From an uncultured Kineosporia sp. (lineage in GTDB: Bacteria; Actinomycetota; Actinomycetes; Actinomycetales; Kineosporiaceae), in contig CALMAR010000419.1 of NCBI GenBank assembly GCA_937859855.1, forward strand, positions 1 to 50,186: a stretch of 50,186 bases of DNA, written 5' to 3'. The position numbers were made by a program, and so were the translations under genes. Shown here piece after piece: positions 42,488 through 50,186 of this stretch. The notes beneath the pieces are model-generated. The model saw nothing but the letters and a program-made list of their open reading frames with translations, had not been told where the DNA came from and ran no database searches. Position 1 is the first letter of the stretch. Each line of letters opens with the position of its first letter.

Positions 42488-43681
42488 TCAGAGACCGCGC
42501 GCCAGATGATCCAGCAGCGGTTGCAGGGTGACATCCCAGGCATAATTCTTCCGCACCCAGTCCTGGGCCTGAGTCCCGTTTTCACCGGGGGCGTGCATCC
42601 GCGCGACCACTGCGCCAGCGAACGCCCGCGGATCGGACGGGAGCCGGTCGATCAACTCAGCCGGAATGTCCTCCAGTCCGGACGCCCCCACCACGGTGGA
42701 CACCACGTCGATCCCGGCGGCCAGGTACTCGAGGATCTTGATCCGGGAACCGCCGCCGGCCAGCAGCGGGACGATCCCGAGCGCATGCGCATCCAGAACC
42801 GCCGCCATGTCCGGCACATCCGGCAACAGGGTGACGCCTGGCGTCCGGCAGGCCCGGATCACGACCGGATCCGGATTCCGGCCAGCCACGGTAAGCCGGG
42901 CACCCGGCTCGGCGGCCAGGACCAGCGGCCACACCTGGGTCATGAACCACTCCAGCCCGGCCACATTGGGCTGCCAGTCCAGAGCCCCGGAGAACACCAT
43001 CGACAGAGGCGGTCGCCGGCCCCGGCGCCGGGTGCTCGTGTCCGCGAAGATACCGTTGCGGCAGACGATCGCGGTCTGGATACCGGGCAGGGCGCCGGCG
43101 TCGGCCTGGGTGGTCAGGATGAGCGGAAAGCGCGCCGCCACATCCGCTTCCAATCGACGCAGCAACCGGGTCTCGGCGGCCATGGAAAGCCGGGATGCCG
43201 CCGAGTTCGCCGCTCGAGCGCGCTGGTCCATCAGGTCCGACTCGATGTTGTGCATGCTGACCAGCACCTGATCACACCCGGCCGCCAGCCCCGGCGCCAG
43301 TCCGGCCAAACAGGTGTGATCAACGATTCCCACCTGATAGCGGCCGATCGCTTCGGAACGAAGGTGGCGCAGGAGGGCTGAACCGCCGATCCGCATGCCA
43401 CTGATCGACCGGTAGTGCCGAAAACTGGCGACCTGTTCGATCCGGCTGATGATCCGCCCCGTCGTTGCCGGCAGCGATGCTTGGGTGGGGGCGCCGGCGT
43501 CCGCCGGACCGGCGAGCAGCACGCCGCCGGGATGTATCACCGTCGTCCGGTACTGGGCGGCCAGCTGTTCGACGATGGCCAGTGTTCGCAGCATCCCGCC
43601 CGAGGTGGGATTGACCGAAAACTCTTTCGTCACCAGCAGGCAGCGCGGTGCGCCGGAGCGGGCGAAGATTTGGTGACTCAT
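42488..43681 (-). CDS. Family 4-like glycosyltransferase (GT-B)
   Basis: A 397-residue GT-B enzyme. The N-terminal domain has SGGMLRTLAIVEQLAAQY and a Ser/His loop VLVSMHNIESD; the C-terminal domain has VFSGALDWQPNVAGLEWFM, LTVAGRNPDP, GVTLLPDVPDM and GIVPLLAGGGSRIKILEYLAAG, where the E of KILEYLA is the donor-phosphate glutamate. It resembles sugar-PEP/PelF-like transferases of exopolysaccharide loci. Start ATG 43681 opens with SHQIFARSGAPRCLLVTKEF. It is divergent from the next glycosyltransferase gene. Confidence 0.9.
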   Translation of the reverse strand: MSHQIFARSGAPRCLLVTKEFSVNPTSGGMLRTLAIVEQLAAQYRTTVIHPGGVLLAGPADAGAPTQASLPATTGRIISRIEQVASFRHYRSISGMRIGGSALLRHLRSEAIGRYQVGIVDHTCLAGLAPGLAAGCDQVLVSMHNIESDLMDQRARAANSAASRLSMAAETRLLRRLEADVAARFPLILTTQADAGALPGIQTAIVCRNGIFADTSTRRRGRRPPLSMVFSGALDWQPNVAGLEWFMTQVWPLVLAAEPGARLTVAGRNPDPVVIRACRTPGVTLLPDVPDMAAVLDAHALGIVPLLAGGGSRIKILEYLAAGIDVVSTVVGASGLEDIPAELIDRLPSDPRAFAGAVVARMHAPGENGTQAQDWVRKNYAWDVTLQPLLDHLARGL

Positions 43682-43846
43682 TGCTGGGAACCCTAATCGA
43701 ACATTCAGGGCCGCGAGGCCGGGTTTTGAGGACCCGATCGGGCACCGTCGAGACCGGACCGATAACTGAAGCGTGCTGAGCGTCGAGAATGGAACTGATG
43801 TGATTAAGGATGTCTTGGGGTGTTTCTGTTTCGGATCAGTTTGCCT

Positions 43847-43878
43847 GCGGGCTAAAGAATAAGGCCTTTCGAGCCCGC
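43847..43878. promoter_or_regulatory. Hairpin in the divergent glycosyltransferase gap
   Basis: GCGGGCT (43847-43853) pairs with AGCCCGC (43872-43878), continued by AAAG/CTTT (43854-43857 with 43866-43869) and an 8-base loop. The surrounding 270 bases are AT-rich for this window. It could be a leader structure of the plus-strand gene or a protein site for both genes. Confidence 0.4.
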
Positions 43879-43951
43879 GATCCTTCGAGAATTGGCATGC
43901 TCGGAGAGTTCGGCCCAGTTAGCCCGCGTTAGACAGACTTGAGGTCACTCG

Positions 43952-44908
43952 ATGGCTCGCCCCACTGTCACAGTGTGCATTCCCACCCGCAACCGGCGAC
44001 ATTTGCTCACCGCCAGTCTGCGCAGTGTTCTCAATCAGGACTATGAGGACATTGAGGTGATTGTTCTGGACAATGCCTCCACTGATGACACGGCCAGTTT
44101 TGTCACGAGTATTGGCGATCCGCGGGTCAGCCATCAGCCGGCCAGCGAGAACATCGGCCTGCATGGGAATCTGACCCGGGCCCTGCGGGCCGGACGCGGA
44201 GAATACCGGGTGATGCTGCCCGACGATGACCTGATGCTGCCCGGCAACCTCAGGGCCAAGGTCGCTTTCATGGAGGCCAATCCGGGCGCGGGCATGGTGC
44301 ACTCGGCATTCCGCTTCCTCGACCAGCAGGCGCGTCCGTACGGACCCGCTCAGAACTGGGCTCGGCTGGACCGGGACACCCTGGAAGCCGGGCCGTCCTT
44401 CATTCGCCGCTCGATCTCCATCGGCGGCATCGTCTGCGTGTCGTCGGTGCTGTTGCGCAGCAGCGCGGTGACCGGCGAAAGCTTCGACCTTGCTGATGGA
44501 CCCTACTGCGATCTAGCCCTGTGGTTGCGGGTGGCCAGTCGCTGCGACGTCGGGTTCCTGGCCGCGCCACTATCTGGATATCTGGTGCATTCCAGTTCCG
44601 CCAGTTCGGGTTTCAACATCGTCCAGGTCAAGGGCGAGCGTCATCAGATGACCTTCCATCACGCCGACGCCATCCTGCAGGCGCACGGCCGGTTCGTACA
44701 GCGCGCTGATCTGCCCGGCGAACTGCGGCGCGAACTGAACGCGGCGCTGGTCGACGCTGATCGCCGGATGCGGCTGACCATCCGGGCCAACGCGCTTCTT
44801 CCGCCGGACACGCTGCGCGTCCTGAAGAAGCTGGTGCGCTGGCAGCCCGGCAGCCGGTTGCATCGGCTGCTGGCGGTGGGTTCCGGTGCTGGAGCCGGAG
44901 CTCGATGA
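43952..44908 (+). CDS. Family 2 glycosyltransferase
   Basis: A 318-residue GT-A enzyme: VTVCIPTRNRRHLLTASLRS, VIVLDNASTDDTA, metal motif MLPDDDLMLPGN and the acceptor-side motif SIGGIVCVSSVLLRSSAV. GAGG lies 7 bases before the ATG. The C-terminal 90 residues are helical and basic. Its TGA overlaps the ATG of the GMC oxidoreductase gene, so a glycosyl transfer and an oxidation appear to be produced together. The sugar is unknown. Confidence 0.9.
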   Translation: MARPTVTVCIPTRNRRHLLTASLRSVLNQDYEDIEVIVLDNASTDDTASFVTSIGDPRVSHQPASENIGLHGNLTRALRAGRGEYRVMLPDDDLMLPGNLRAKVAFMEANPGAGMVHSAFRFLDQQARPYGPAQNWARLDRDTLEAGPSFIRRSISIGGIVCVSSVLLRSSAVTGESFDLADGPYCDLALWLRVASRCDVGFLAAPLSGYLVHSSSASSGFNIVQVKGERHQMTFHHADAILQAHGRFVQRADLPGELRRELNAALVDADRRMRLTIRANALLPPDTLRVLKKLVRWQPGSRLHRLLAVGSGAGAGAR

Positions 44909-46620
44909 CGCCGGGCTCGATGCCATCGGCGGAGATGACGCTGAACGCGGATCTCTGCGTGATCGGCGCCGGACCGGCCGGACTGAGCCTGGCTCAGGCC
45001 CTGGCCGGATCCGGTCTGCGGGTGGTGGTGCTGGAGAGCGGCGCAGAGCGAACCGTCCGGCAGCTGACCGACATCCAGGTGGAGGGCGAGAATCCCTATC
45101 CGCAGAGCGATATAGGACAGACCCGGGCCGCTGCCCTGGGTGGCACCAGCGGGCTGTGGAGCTACCGGATGTCCAACCAGGAACCCGAGACCGGCCCCCG
45201 GGGTTGCCGGTACGCACCCCTCGACGAGATCGACTTCGAGCCCAGGCCGGGAATCCCGCACACCGGGTGGCCCTTCGGCCGCGCCGAACTCGACCCCTGG
45301 TATGCAGCTGCCCAGCCGGTCTGCGGGCTGGGCCGGTTCGATTACACCGGGCCGGGCTGGGCCAGGCCGGATTCTCCGATGCTGCCGGTGGATCCGGATC
45401 TGGTGCAGACCCAGATGTTCCAGTTCGGTCCGGCCAGCGCGTGGACCGCCGGCGCGGTCGCCAGGATCCGGGCCGACCCGGCCCTGCTGATCGTCACCGA
45501 TGCCAATGCCACCGCCCTGGAAGTGGACGAGACGGCCGGCGACGAGCTCACCATCGCCCGGGTCGGATTCACCCGGCCAGATGGCCAGCGCGGCCTGGTC
45601 GAAGCCCGGGCGGTGGTTCTGGCCGCCGGTGGGATCGAGAACTCCCGCCTGCTGCTCCTGGCCGGTGAAGGGATCCGGGGCGGAATGGGCAACCGGCACG
45701 ACCAGGTGGGCCGATACTGGATGGAGCACCCGCAGGTGCGAGGTGGTCTGCTGGTGGTGCCGCCGGGCGTCGCGCTCGGCGCACGACTCAGCCTGTATGA
45801 CGCGGATTTTCGCCAGGGCACCAAAGTGATGGGCAAGTTGACCATCGCGCCGGGCACCGCGCGGGCCCGCGACCTGATCTCGGCCAGTGCACTGCTGCTG
45901 CCCCGCCACGATGTGCTGGCCAGCCCGGCGGTGCAGGCTTACACCGCCCTGCGCAGTCCCACCGGCCGCTCCGGGTCGCGGGCCAGCCAGGTGGCCCAGG
46001 CGTTCCGGATGGCGATCGGCGTCCCTGATCTGCTGACCGCACGCCGGGTCATGGCCCGGCACATCGGAGTCGATCACAACGGCTGGGCATCTCAGCCAGA
46101 GACATTGCGCGGGAATGTGTTCGAGTTGCTCCACCAGACCGAGCAGACGCCGCACCCGGAGAACCGGATCCGGCTTGGAGCTGACCGGGACCAGTACGGC
46201 CGGCGCATTCCGGTACTGAACTGGCACTGGTCGGCGGATGACCGGATCCGGATCACCCGTTCCCGGGATCTGTTCGCCGTTGCCTTCCGGAAAGCAGGGC
46301 TGGGCGACGTGATCCAGGGTGACTGGGATCACGGACAGCCCCGGATGGTGGGCGGCAACCACCATCACATGGGCGGCACCCGGATCTCGCCCAGTTCACA
46401 CACCGGAGTGGTCGACGCCGACCTCAGAGTGCACGGGACGCAGAACCTGTTCGTGGCCGGGAGTTCGGTGTTCCCGGCCGGTGGGTCGGTCAATCCGACC
46501 CTGACCATCGTCGCGCTCAGCCTTCGCCTGGCCGCGCACTTGCGGGAGACTCTGACCCGCTCCCAGCCGAGGACGGCTGGGTCGCCCGGTAAGCAAGGCC
46601 GGGCTGCTCGATCGCGGTAG
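44905..46620 (+). CDS. GMC-family FAD-dependent oxidoreductase
   Basis: A 571-residue flavoprotein. The FAD fold is DLCVIGAGPAGLSLAQALAG (about 16-35), followed by AAALGGTSGLWSYRM, VLAAGGIENSRLLLL and the C-terminal GMC signature: HHHMGGTRIS with the active-site histidine, then FVAGSSVFPAGGSVNPTLTI. Members oxidise alcohols or sugars. Coupling to a glycosyltransferase by an ATGA overlap suggests the substrate is a sugar or glycan of this locus, which is inference. No signal peptide is seen. The tail after residue 545 is Arg/Ser-rich. Confidence 0.9.
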   Translation: MTPGSMPSAEMTLNADLCVIGAGPAGLSLAQALAGSGLRVVVLESGAERTVRQLTDIQVEGENPYPQSDIGQTRAAALGGTSGLWSYRMSNQEPETGPRGCRYAPLDEIDFEPRPGIPHTGWPFGRAELDPWYAAAQPVCGLGRFDYTGPGWARPDSPMLPVDPDLVQTQMFQFGPASAWTAGAVARIRADPALLIVTDANATALEVDETAGDELTIARVGFTRPDGQRGLVEARAVVLAAGGIENSRLLLLAGEGIRGGMGNRHDQVGRYWMEHPQVRGGLLVVPPGVALGARLSLYDADFRQGTKVMGKLTIAPGTARARDLISASALLLPRHDVLASPAVQAYTALRSPTGRSGSRASQVAQAFRMAIGVPDLLTARRVMARHIGVDHNGWASQPETLRGNVFELLHQTEQTPHPENRIRLGADRDQYGRRIPVLNWHWSADDRIRITRSRDLFAVAFRKAGLGDVIQGDWDHGQPRMVGGNHHHMGGTRISPSSHTGVVDADLRVHGTQNLFVAGSSVFPAGGSVNPTLTIVALSLRLAAHLRETLTRSQPRTAGSPGKQGRAARSR

Positions 46621-46801
46621 GAGTCAGCCCCGAAGAGCGCAGAGCCGGGCCCCGCCGCCGAGCCGGGAGACCAAGCACACTCCCAGCCCGGGAAGGCCGG
46701 CGCCCCGTTCCGCGATGTACCAGGTGCCTGTACCGGCCATCGGGCGGCCCGGGGCGGGTCTGGCCAGAATAGGAGTCTGCCGCCCAGGTTCAGGAGCAGT
46801 G

Positions 46802-48181
46802 ATGACATCACCGACGGTTCAGCGTCGTTCGGATTCCGCTGACTCGGCCCGCCACCGGGTCGTGATCATCGGTTCCGGTTTTGGAGGGCTGTTCGCGGCC
46901 AAAAGTTTTCGCGGTGCCGATGTCGACGTCACGCTGATCGGGCGGACCAGTTACCACCTGTTCCAGCCGTTGCTGTACCAGGTGGCCACCGGGATCCTCT
47001 CCGAGGGAGAGATCGCGCCCGCCACCCGGGATGTGCTGAAGCGGCAGCAGAACGTCACCGTGCTGCTCGGCGACGTGACCTCGATCGACGTCGCCGCCAA
47101 GACCGTCACCTCCCAGGCCATGGTCGGCGACACCGTGACCCCCTACGACAGCCTGATCGTGGCCGCTGGCGCTGGGCAGTCATATTTCGGCAACGACCAG
47201 TTCGCTGAGTTCGCCCCCGGGATGAAGAGCATCGACGACGCGCTGGAACTGCGTGGCCGGATCTACGGTGCGTTCGAAATGGCCGAACTGCTGACCGATC
47301 CGGACCAGCAGGCCGAGTGGCTGACCTTCGTCGTGATCGGAGCCGGCCCGACCGGAGTGGAGATGGCCGGGCAGATATCTGAACTGTCCCGCCGGGCGCT
47401 GAAGAACGACTTCCGGAACATCGACCCCAGCCGGGCCCGGGTCATCCTGGCCGACGCCCTCCCCGCACCGCTGCCTTCCTTCGGTGACCGGCTGTCCCGC
47501 AAGGCGGAGAACCGGCTGCACAAGATCGGCGTCGATACCCAGTTCCAGGCCAAGGTGGTCGGGGTGGACGCCACTGGGGTCGAGGTGACCGATCCGGACG
47601 GCAGTAAGCGCCGGATCCCGGCCCGCACCAAGGTCTGGGCCGCCGGGGTGAGCGCGTCGGCGCTCGGTCAGCAACTGGCCAGCCAGACCGCGGTCGAGCT
47701 GGACCGGTCCGGGCGGGTCAAGGTCAATCCGGATCTCACCGTGCCCGGACATCCGGAGATCTTCGTGATCGGCGACATGATCGCCCTGAACCAGCTGCCC
47801 GGCGTGGCCCAGGTGGCCATGCAGGGCGGCAAGTACGCCGCCAAGACGATCCAGCGGCGACTGCAGGGCGAGGACACCAGCGCACCGTTCCACTACTTCG
47901 ACAAGGGCAGCATGGCCACCGTGTCCCGCTTCAACGCTGTGGCCAGCGTGGGCCCGCTCCGGCTGTCCGGCCTCATCGCCTGGCTGATGTGGCTGGTCGT
48001 GCACCTGATCTACCTGGTCGGGTTCAAGAATCGGATCACCACGCTGCTGCACTGGACCATCACCTTCCTCGGCCGCAGCCGCTCCGAGCGCACCACCACT
48101 CAGCAGCAGGTCCTGGCCCGCACCGCCCTGGCCGACCTGGTCCGGCACCAGGCCGAACACATCCCGGCCAAGAACACCTGA
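46802..48181 (+). CDS. ndh: Type II NADH dehydrogenase
   Basis: A 459-residue single-subunit NADH:quinone oxidoreductase that passes electrons to menaquinone without pumping protons. FAD fold RVVIIGSGFGGLFAAKSFRG, NAD fold FVVIGAGPTGVEMAGQISEL, the quinone-site AMQGGKYAAK, and a C-terminal membrane-binding stretch LIAWLMWLVVHLIYLVGF fit NDH-2 of actinobacteria. CAGGAG lies before the ATG at 46802; earlier in-frame starts lack a ribosome site. It is separate from the exopolysaccharide genes, with a 180-base gap that shows no clear terminator. Confidence 0.95.
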   Translation: MTSPTVQRRSDSADSARHRVVIIGSGFGGLFAAKSFRGADVDVTLIGRTSYHLFQPLLYQVATGILSEGEIAPATRDVLKRQQNVTVLLGDVTSIDVAAKTVTSQAMVGDTVTPYDSLIVAAGAGQSYFGNDQFAEFAPGMKSIDDALELRGRIYGAFEMAELLTDPDQQAEWLTFVVIGAGPTGVEMAGQISELSRRALKNDFRNIDPSRARVILADALPAPLPSFGDRLSRKAENRLHKIGVDTQFQAKVVGVDATGVEVTDPDGSKRRIPARTKVWAAGVSASALGQQLASQTAVELDRSGRVKVNPDLTVPGHPEIFVIGDMIALNQLPGVAQVAMQGGKYAAKTIQRRLQGEDTSAPFHYFDKGSMATVSRFNAVASVGPLRLSGLIAWLMWLVVHLIYLVGFKNRITTLLHWTITFLGRSRSERTTTQQQVLARTALADLVRHQAEHIPAKNT

Positions 48182-48225
48182 CCGGTGCGCCGGCCAGCCG
48201 GGCGGCTGGTCAGTAGGGTCGCAGG

Positions 48226-49029
48226 GTGCTGCGCCAGGTAAAGATCACGCGCTACGTCACCGCGCTGCGCGAGGGCGGATCGCTGCCTGGGCTGGTCGAA
48301 GCGGACGACGACGGCACCTATGTGGCCAAGTTCGCTGGTGCTGGACAAGGCACGGCAGCGCTGGTGGCGGAGATCGTGACCGGCGAACTGGCCCGGCGGC
48401 TGGGAATCAGGGTGCCGGAACTGGTGCTGCTGGATCTGGATGCCCGGATCGGCAAGGGCGAACCCGATCCCGAGATCCAGGAACTGCTGATCGCCAGTCC
48501 CGGCCTCAACCTCGGTGTGGACTTCCTGCCCGGATCCGCCGGTTACGACGGAATCAGCTGGCAGGCACCATCGGCCGAGGCTGCGGCCATCTTCTGGCTG
48601 GACGCGTTCACCGCCAACGTGGACCGGTCCTGGCGCAATCCCAACCTGCTGATCTGGCACGGCCGGTTGTGGGCCATCGATCACGGCGCGTCGCTGGTCT
48701 TCCAGCACGCCTGGCCTCCGGTCGGCACCTGGGCGGCCCGGCGTTACGACCTGTCCGAGCACGTGCTGGGCCGGATCGTCGCGGGCTGGCCACCGCACGA
48801 AAGAGCCCGTCTGGACCAGGAACTCAGCGCAGCCGTGACCGAGTCGCTGCTGTCGGAGATCCTCGCCCTGGTGCCGGATGTCTTCCTGCAGACCATGAAC
48901 TCGGCGGCCGGCGATCCTCGATCGGCCGATGACTGGCGAGCCCGCTACCTGCGGTACCTGCTCGCCCGAGCCGATCCCGGCGCGGCCTGGCGAATCGAGC
49001 CCGGCGAGCCGGGCCGGGCGGAGGTGTGA
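48226..49029 (+). CDS. HipA-like kinase (compact)
   Basis: A 267-residue protein of the HipA-like kinase group, shorter than E. coli HipA (about 440). Likely ATP lysine K35 (YVAKFAG), catalytic loop with D133 and N138 (ANVDRSWRNPNLL) and metal-binding D152 (AIDHGAS). No HipB antitoxin gene lies beside it; instead its stop overlaps the start of a DUF3037 gene, a pairing also found in other bacteria. Whether it phosphorylates a tRNA synthetase as HipA does is unknown. GTG 48226 is the start. Confidence 0.85.
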   Translation: MLRQVKITRYVTALREGGSLPGLVEADDDGTYVAKFAGAGQGTAALVAEIVTGELARRLGIRVPELVLLDLDARIGKGEPDPEIQELLIASPGLNLGVDFLPGSAGYDGISWQAPSAEAAAIFWLDAFTANVDRSWRNPNLLIWHGRLWAIDHGASLVFQHAWPPVGTWAARRYDLSEHVLGRIVAGWPPHERARLDQELSAAVTESLLSEILALVPDVFLQTMNSAAGDPRSADDWRARYLRYLLARADPGAAWRIEPGEPGRAEV

Positions 49030-49451
49030 TGACAAACGACGGCGAACTCGCCGCAGGGCCGGTCCCATTCGAATACGCCGTGCTCCGGGTGGTGCCCCGG
49101 GTGGATCGCGGCGAGTACGTCAATGTGGCTGTGGTGCTTTACTGCCAGCGCCTCCAATTCCTCCGCTGTGCAAGCGATCTCGACCCGCAACGACTGCGGG
49201 CGCTGCACCCCGGGCTGAACCTGGAGACGGTCACGGCGGCCCTGGACGGCGTCCGCGCGGTCTGCGACGGCGACAGCACGGCCGGGCAGGCCAGTGCGCA
49301 ACCGCTCCGAGCCCGGTTCGGCTGGCTGACCGCCCCCCGCAGCACCGTACTTCAGCCCGGAGCCGTTCATTCCGGGCTGACCGCCGATCCGGAAGCCGAA
49401 CTGGACAAACTGCTCGGGCAACTGGTGCGGCTGCAACCCCGCAGCCTTTAA
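49029..49451 (+). CDS. DUF3037 protein
   Basis: A 140-residue protein with the DUF3037 core: FEYAVLRVVPRVDRGEYVNVAVVLYC, then LRARFGWLTAPRSTVLQPG and the closing DPEAELDKLLGQLV. It is translated from ATG 49029 in a TGATG overlap with the kinase stop; GGAGG lies 4 bases before, and a GTG at 49026 is the alternative. Family function is unknown; the constant link to HipA-like kinases suggests it regulates or is acted on by the kinase. Confidence 0.85.
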   Translation: MTNDGELAAGPVPFEYAVLRVVPRVDRGEYVNVAVVLYCQRLQFLRCASDLDPQRLRALHPGLNLETVTAALDGVRAVCDGDSTAGQASAQPLRARFGWLTAPRSTVLQPGAVHSGLTADPEAELDKLLGQLVRLQPRSL

Positions 49452-49483
49452 GGCTGGGCCACGGCTCTGCCGATAGTCCGGAG

Positions 49484-50186
49484 GTGAGCACGGCTGATCC
49501 GTCCGGGAGCATCAGCGCAACGGATCTACGTGAGCACGCCCGGCTCGAGGCCATCCACGCCCTGCGCCTGCTGGACGATCCGGTCGCCGAGGGGATTTCG
49601 GACATCGTCCGGCTGGCCGCCGAGGTCTGCGGCGTCCCGTTCGCGACCATGAACATCATCGACGAGCAGTGGCAGCAGTCGATCGCCACATTCGGTGCCG
49701 AGCTCGAGCCGGCCCAGCGCAGCGACGCGATGTGCAACCAGGTGGTGACCGGTGGCCAGCCCATCATCACCGCCGATGCCCGGCTGGAACCGGTGTTCCG
49801 GAACAACCCGTTCGTGAACGGCGAAATCGCCCAGCTCCGCTTCTACGCCTCGGTTCCGCTGCAGACCGAGGAGGGGCACATCCTCGGCACCCTCTGCGCC
49901 TACGACAACGACGTTCAGCAGGTCGGGCCCAGTCAGGTCAAGTTGCTGCGGGCGCTGGCCCAGCAGGCGATGGGCATCGTCCAGCTCCGGCGGGCCATCA
50001 CCGAAGCCTCGACCGCCTCGGAACGGCTCGCCGAGGAAGCGATCAAGGTCACGGAGGTGCTGGAAAGCTCCCAGGACGCCTACATAGCGCTGAACATGGA
50101 CGGTTTCGTCACCGGCTGGAACCGGGCCGCCGAGCAGCTGTTCGAGTTCCCCCGGCAGGCGGCGATCGGCCAGAGCCTGGCTGATC
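49484..50186 (+). CDS. GAF-PAS sensory protein, 5' part only
   Basis: The first 234 residues are present and the frame is open at the window edge. A GAF domain (about 20-170) has CGVPFATMNIIDEQWQQSIA, the Met-Cys-Asn motif SDAMCNQVV and ASVPLQTEEGHILGTLCAYD. A short helix leads to a PAS domain from about residue 195 (VLESSQDAYIALNMDGFVTGWN). Such N-termini usually precede a histidine kinase or a GGDEF/EAL module, which is not visible here. GTG 49484 follows directly on CCGGAG. It is on the same strand as DUF3037, with a 32-base gap. Confidence 0.85.
   Translation, partial: MSTADPSGSISATDLREHARLEAIHALRLLDDPVAEGISDIVRLAAEVCGVPFATMNIIDEQWQQSIATFGAELEPAQRSDAMCNQVVTGGQPIITADARLEPVFRNNPFVNGEIAQLRFYASVPLQTEEGHILGTLCAYDNDVQQVGPSQVKLLRALAQQAMGIVQLRRAITEASTASERLAEEAIKVTEVLESSQDAYIALNMDGFVTGWNRAAEQLFEFPRQAAIGQSLAD

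Overview
The window comes from a high-GC actinobacterium. Evidence: the codon use and GC are high throughout, it carries an actinobacterial FbiC (CofG-CofH fusion, coenzyme F420), a DUF3263/LytR_C pair, and many genes that appear to be leaderless, with a TAnnnT -10 box 5-8 bases before the start codon. I cannot fix the genus from sequence alone; a Frankia/Nakamurella/Geodermatophilus-type lineage is only a guess. I see no tRNA, rRNA, CRISPR array, insertion sequence or phage gene.

Left part (1-13.4 kb) holds housekeeping and scattered metabolism: an MFS exporter, a cold-shock protein, a small HEARH-motif protein, the DUF3263/LytR_C pair, a PLP decarboxylase divergent from ung, a coiled-coil protein built from 21-bp repeats, fbiC, a flavin disulfide reductase and two coupled acyl-CoA dehydrogenases.

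Middle part (13.5-22.9 kb) is a seven-gene chemosensory operon: CheW, CheR with a C-terminal TPR-like region, CheW, MCP, CheA-REC, CheB and a REC-REC-REC-histidine kinase. Most joints overlap by four bases or lie within 20 bases. The content matches the Wsp-type pathway of pseudomonads, but the GGDEF output protein is replaced by a histidine kinase with two pseudo-receivers. No flagellar or pilus gene is in the window.

Right-middle part (22.9-46.6 kb) is an exopolysaccharide locus on both strands: a WcaJ-like initiating phosphosugar transferase, a four-gene nucleotide-sugar module (CDP-glucose synthase, epimerase, RmlC-like epimerase, SAF-domain oxidoreductase), two paralogous membrane-anchored GH26 hydrolases, a Wzz protein fused to a P-loop domain that has lost its Walker A lysine, Wzy and Wzx candidates, five further glycosyltransferases, a polysaccharide deacetylase and a GMC oxidoreductase coupled to a glycosyltransferase. 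lhgO (L-2-hydroxyglutarate oxidase) is embedded in it under its own promoter. The most attractive reading is that the chemosensory operon controls this polysaccharide locus; that is inference from adjacency.

Right end (46.8-50.2 kb): a type II NADH dehydrogenase, a HipA-like kinase coupled to a DUF3037 protein, and the start of a GAF-PAS sensory protein cut by the window edge.
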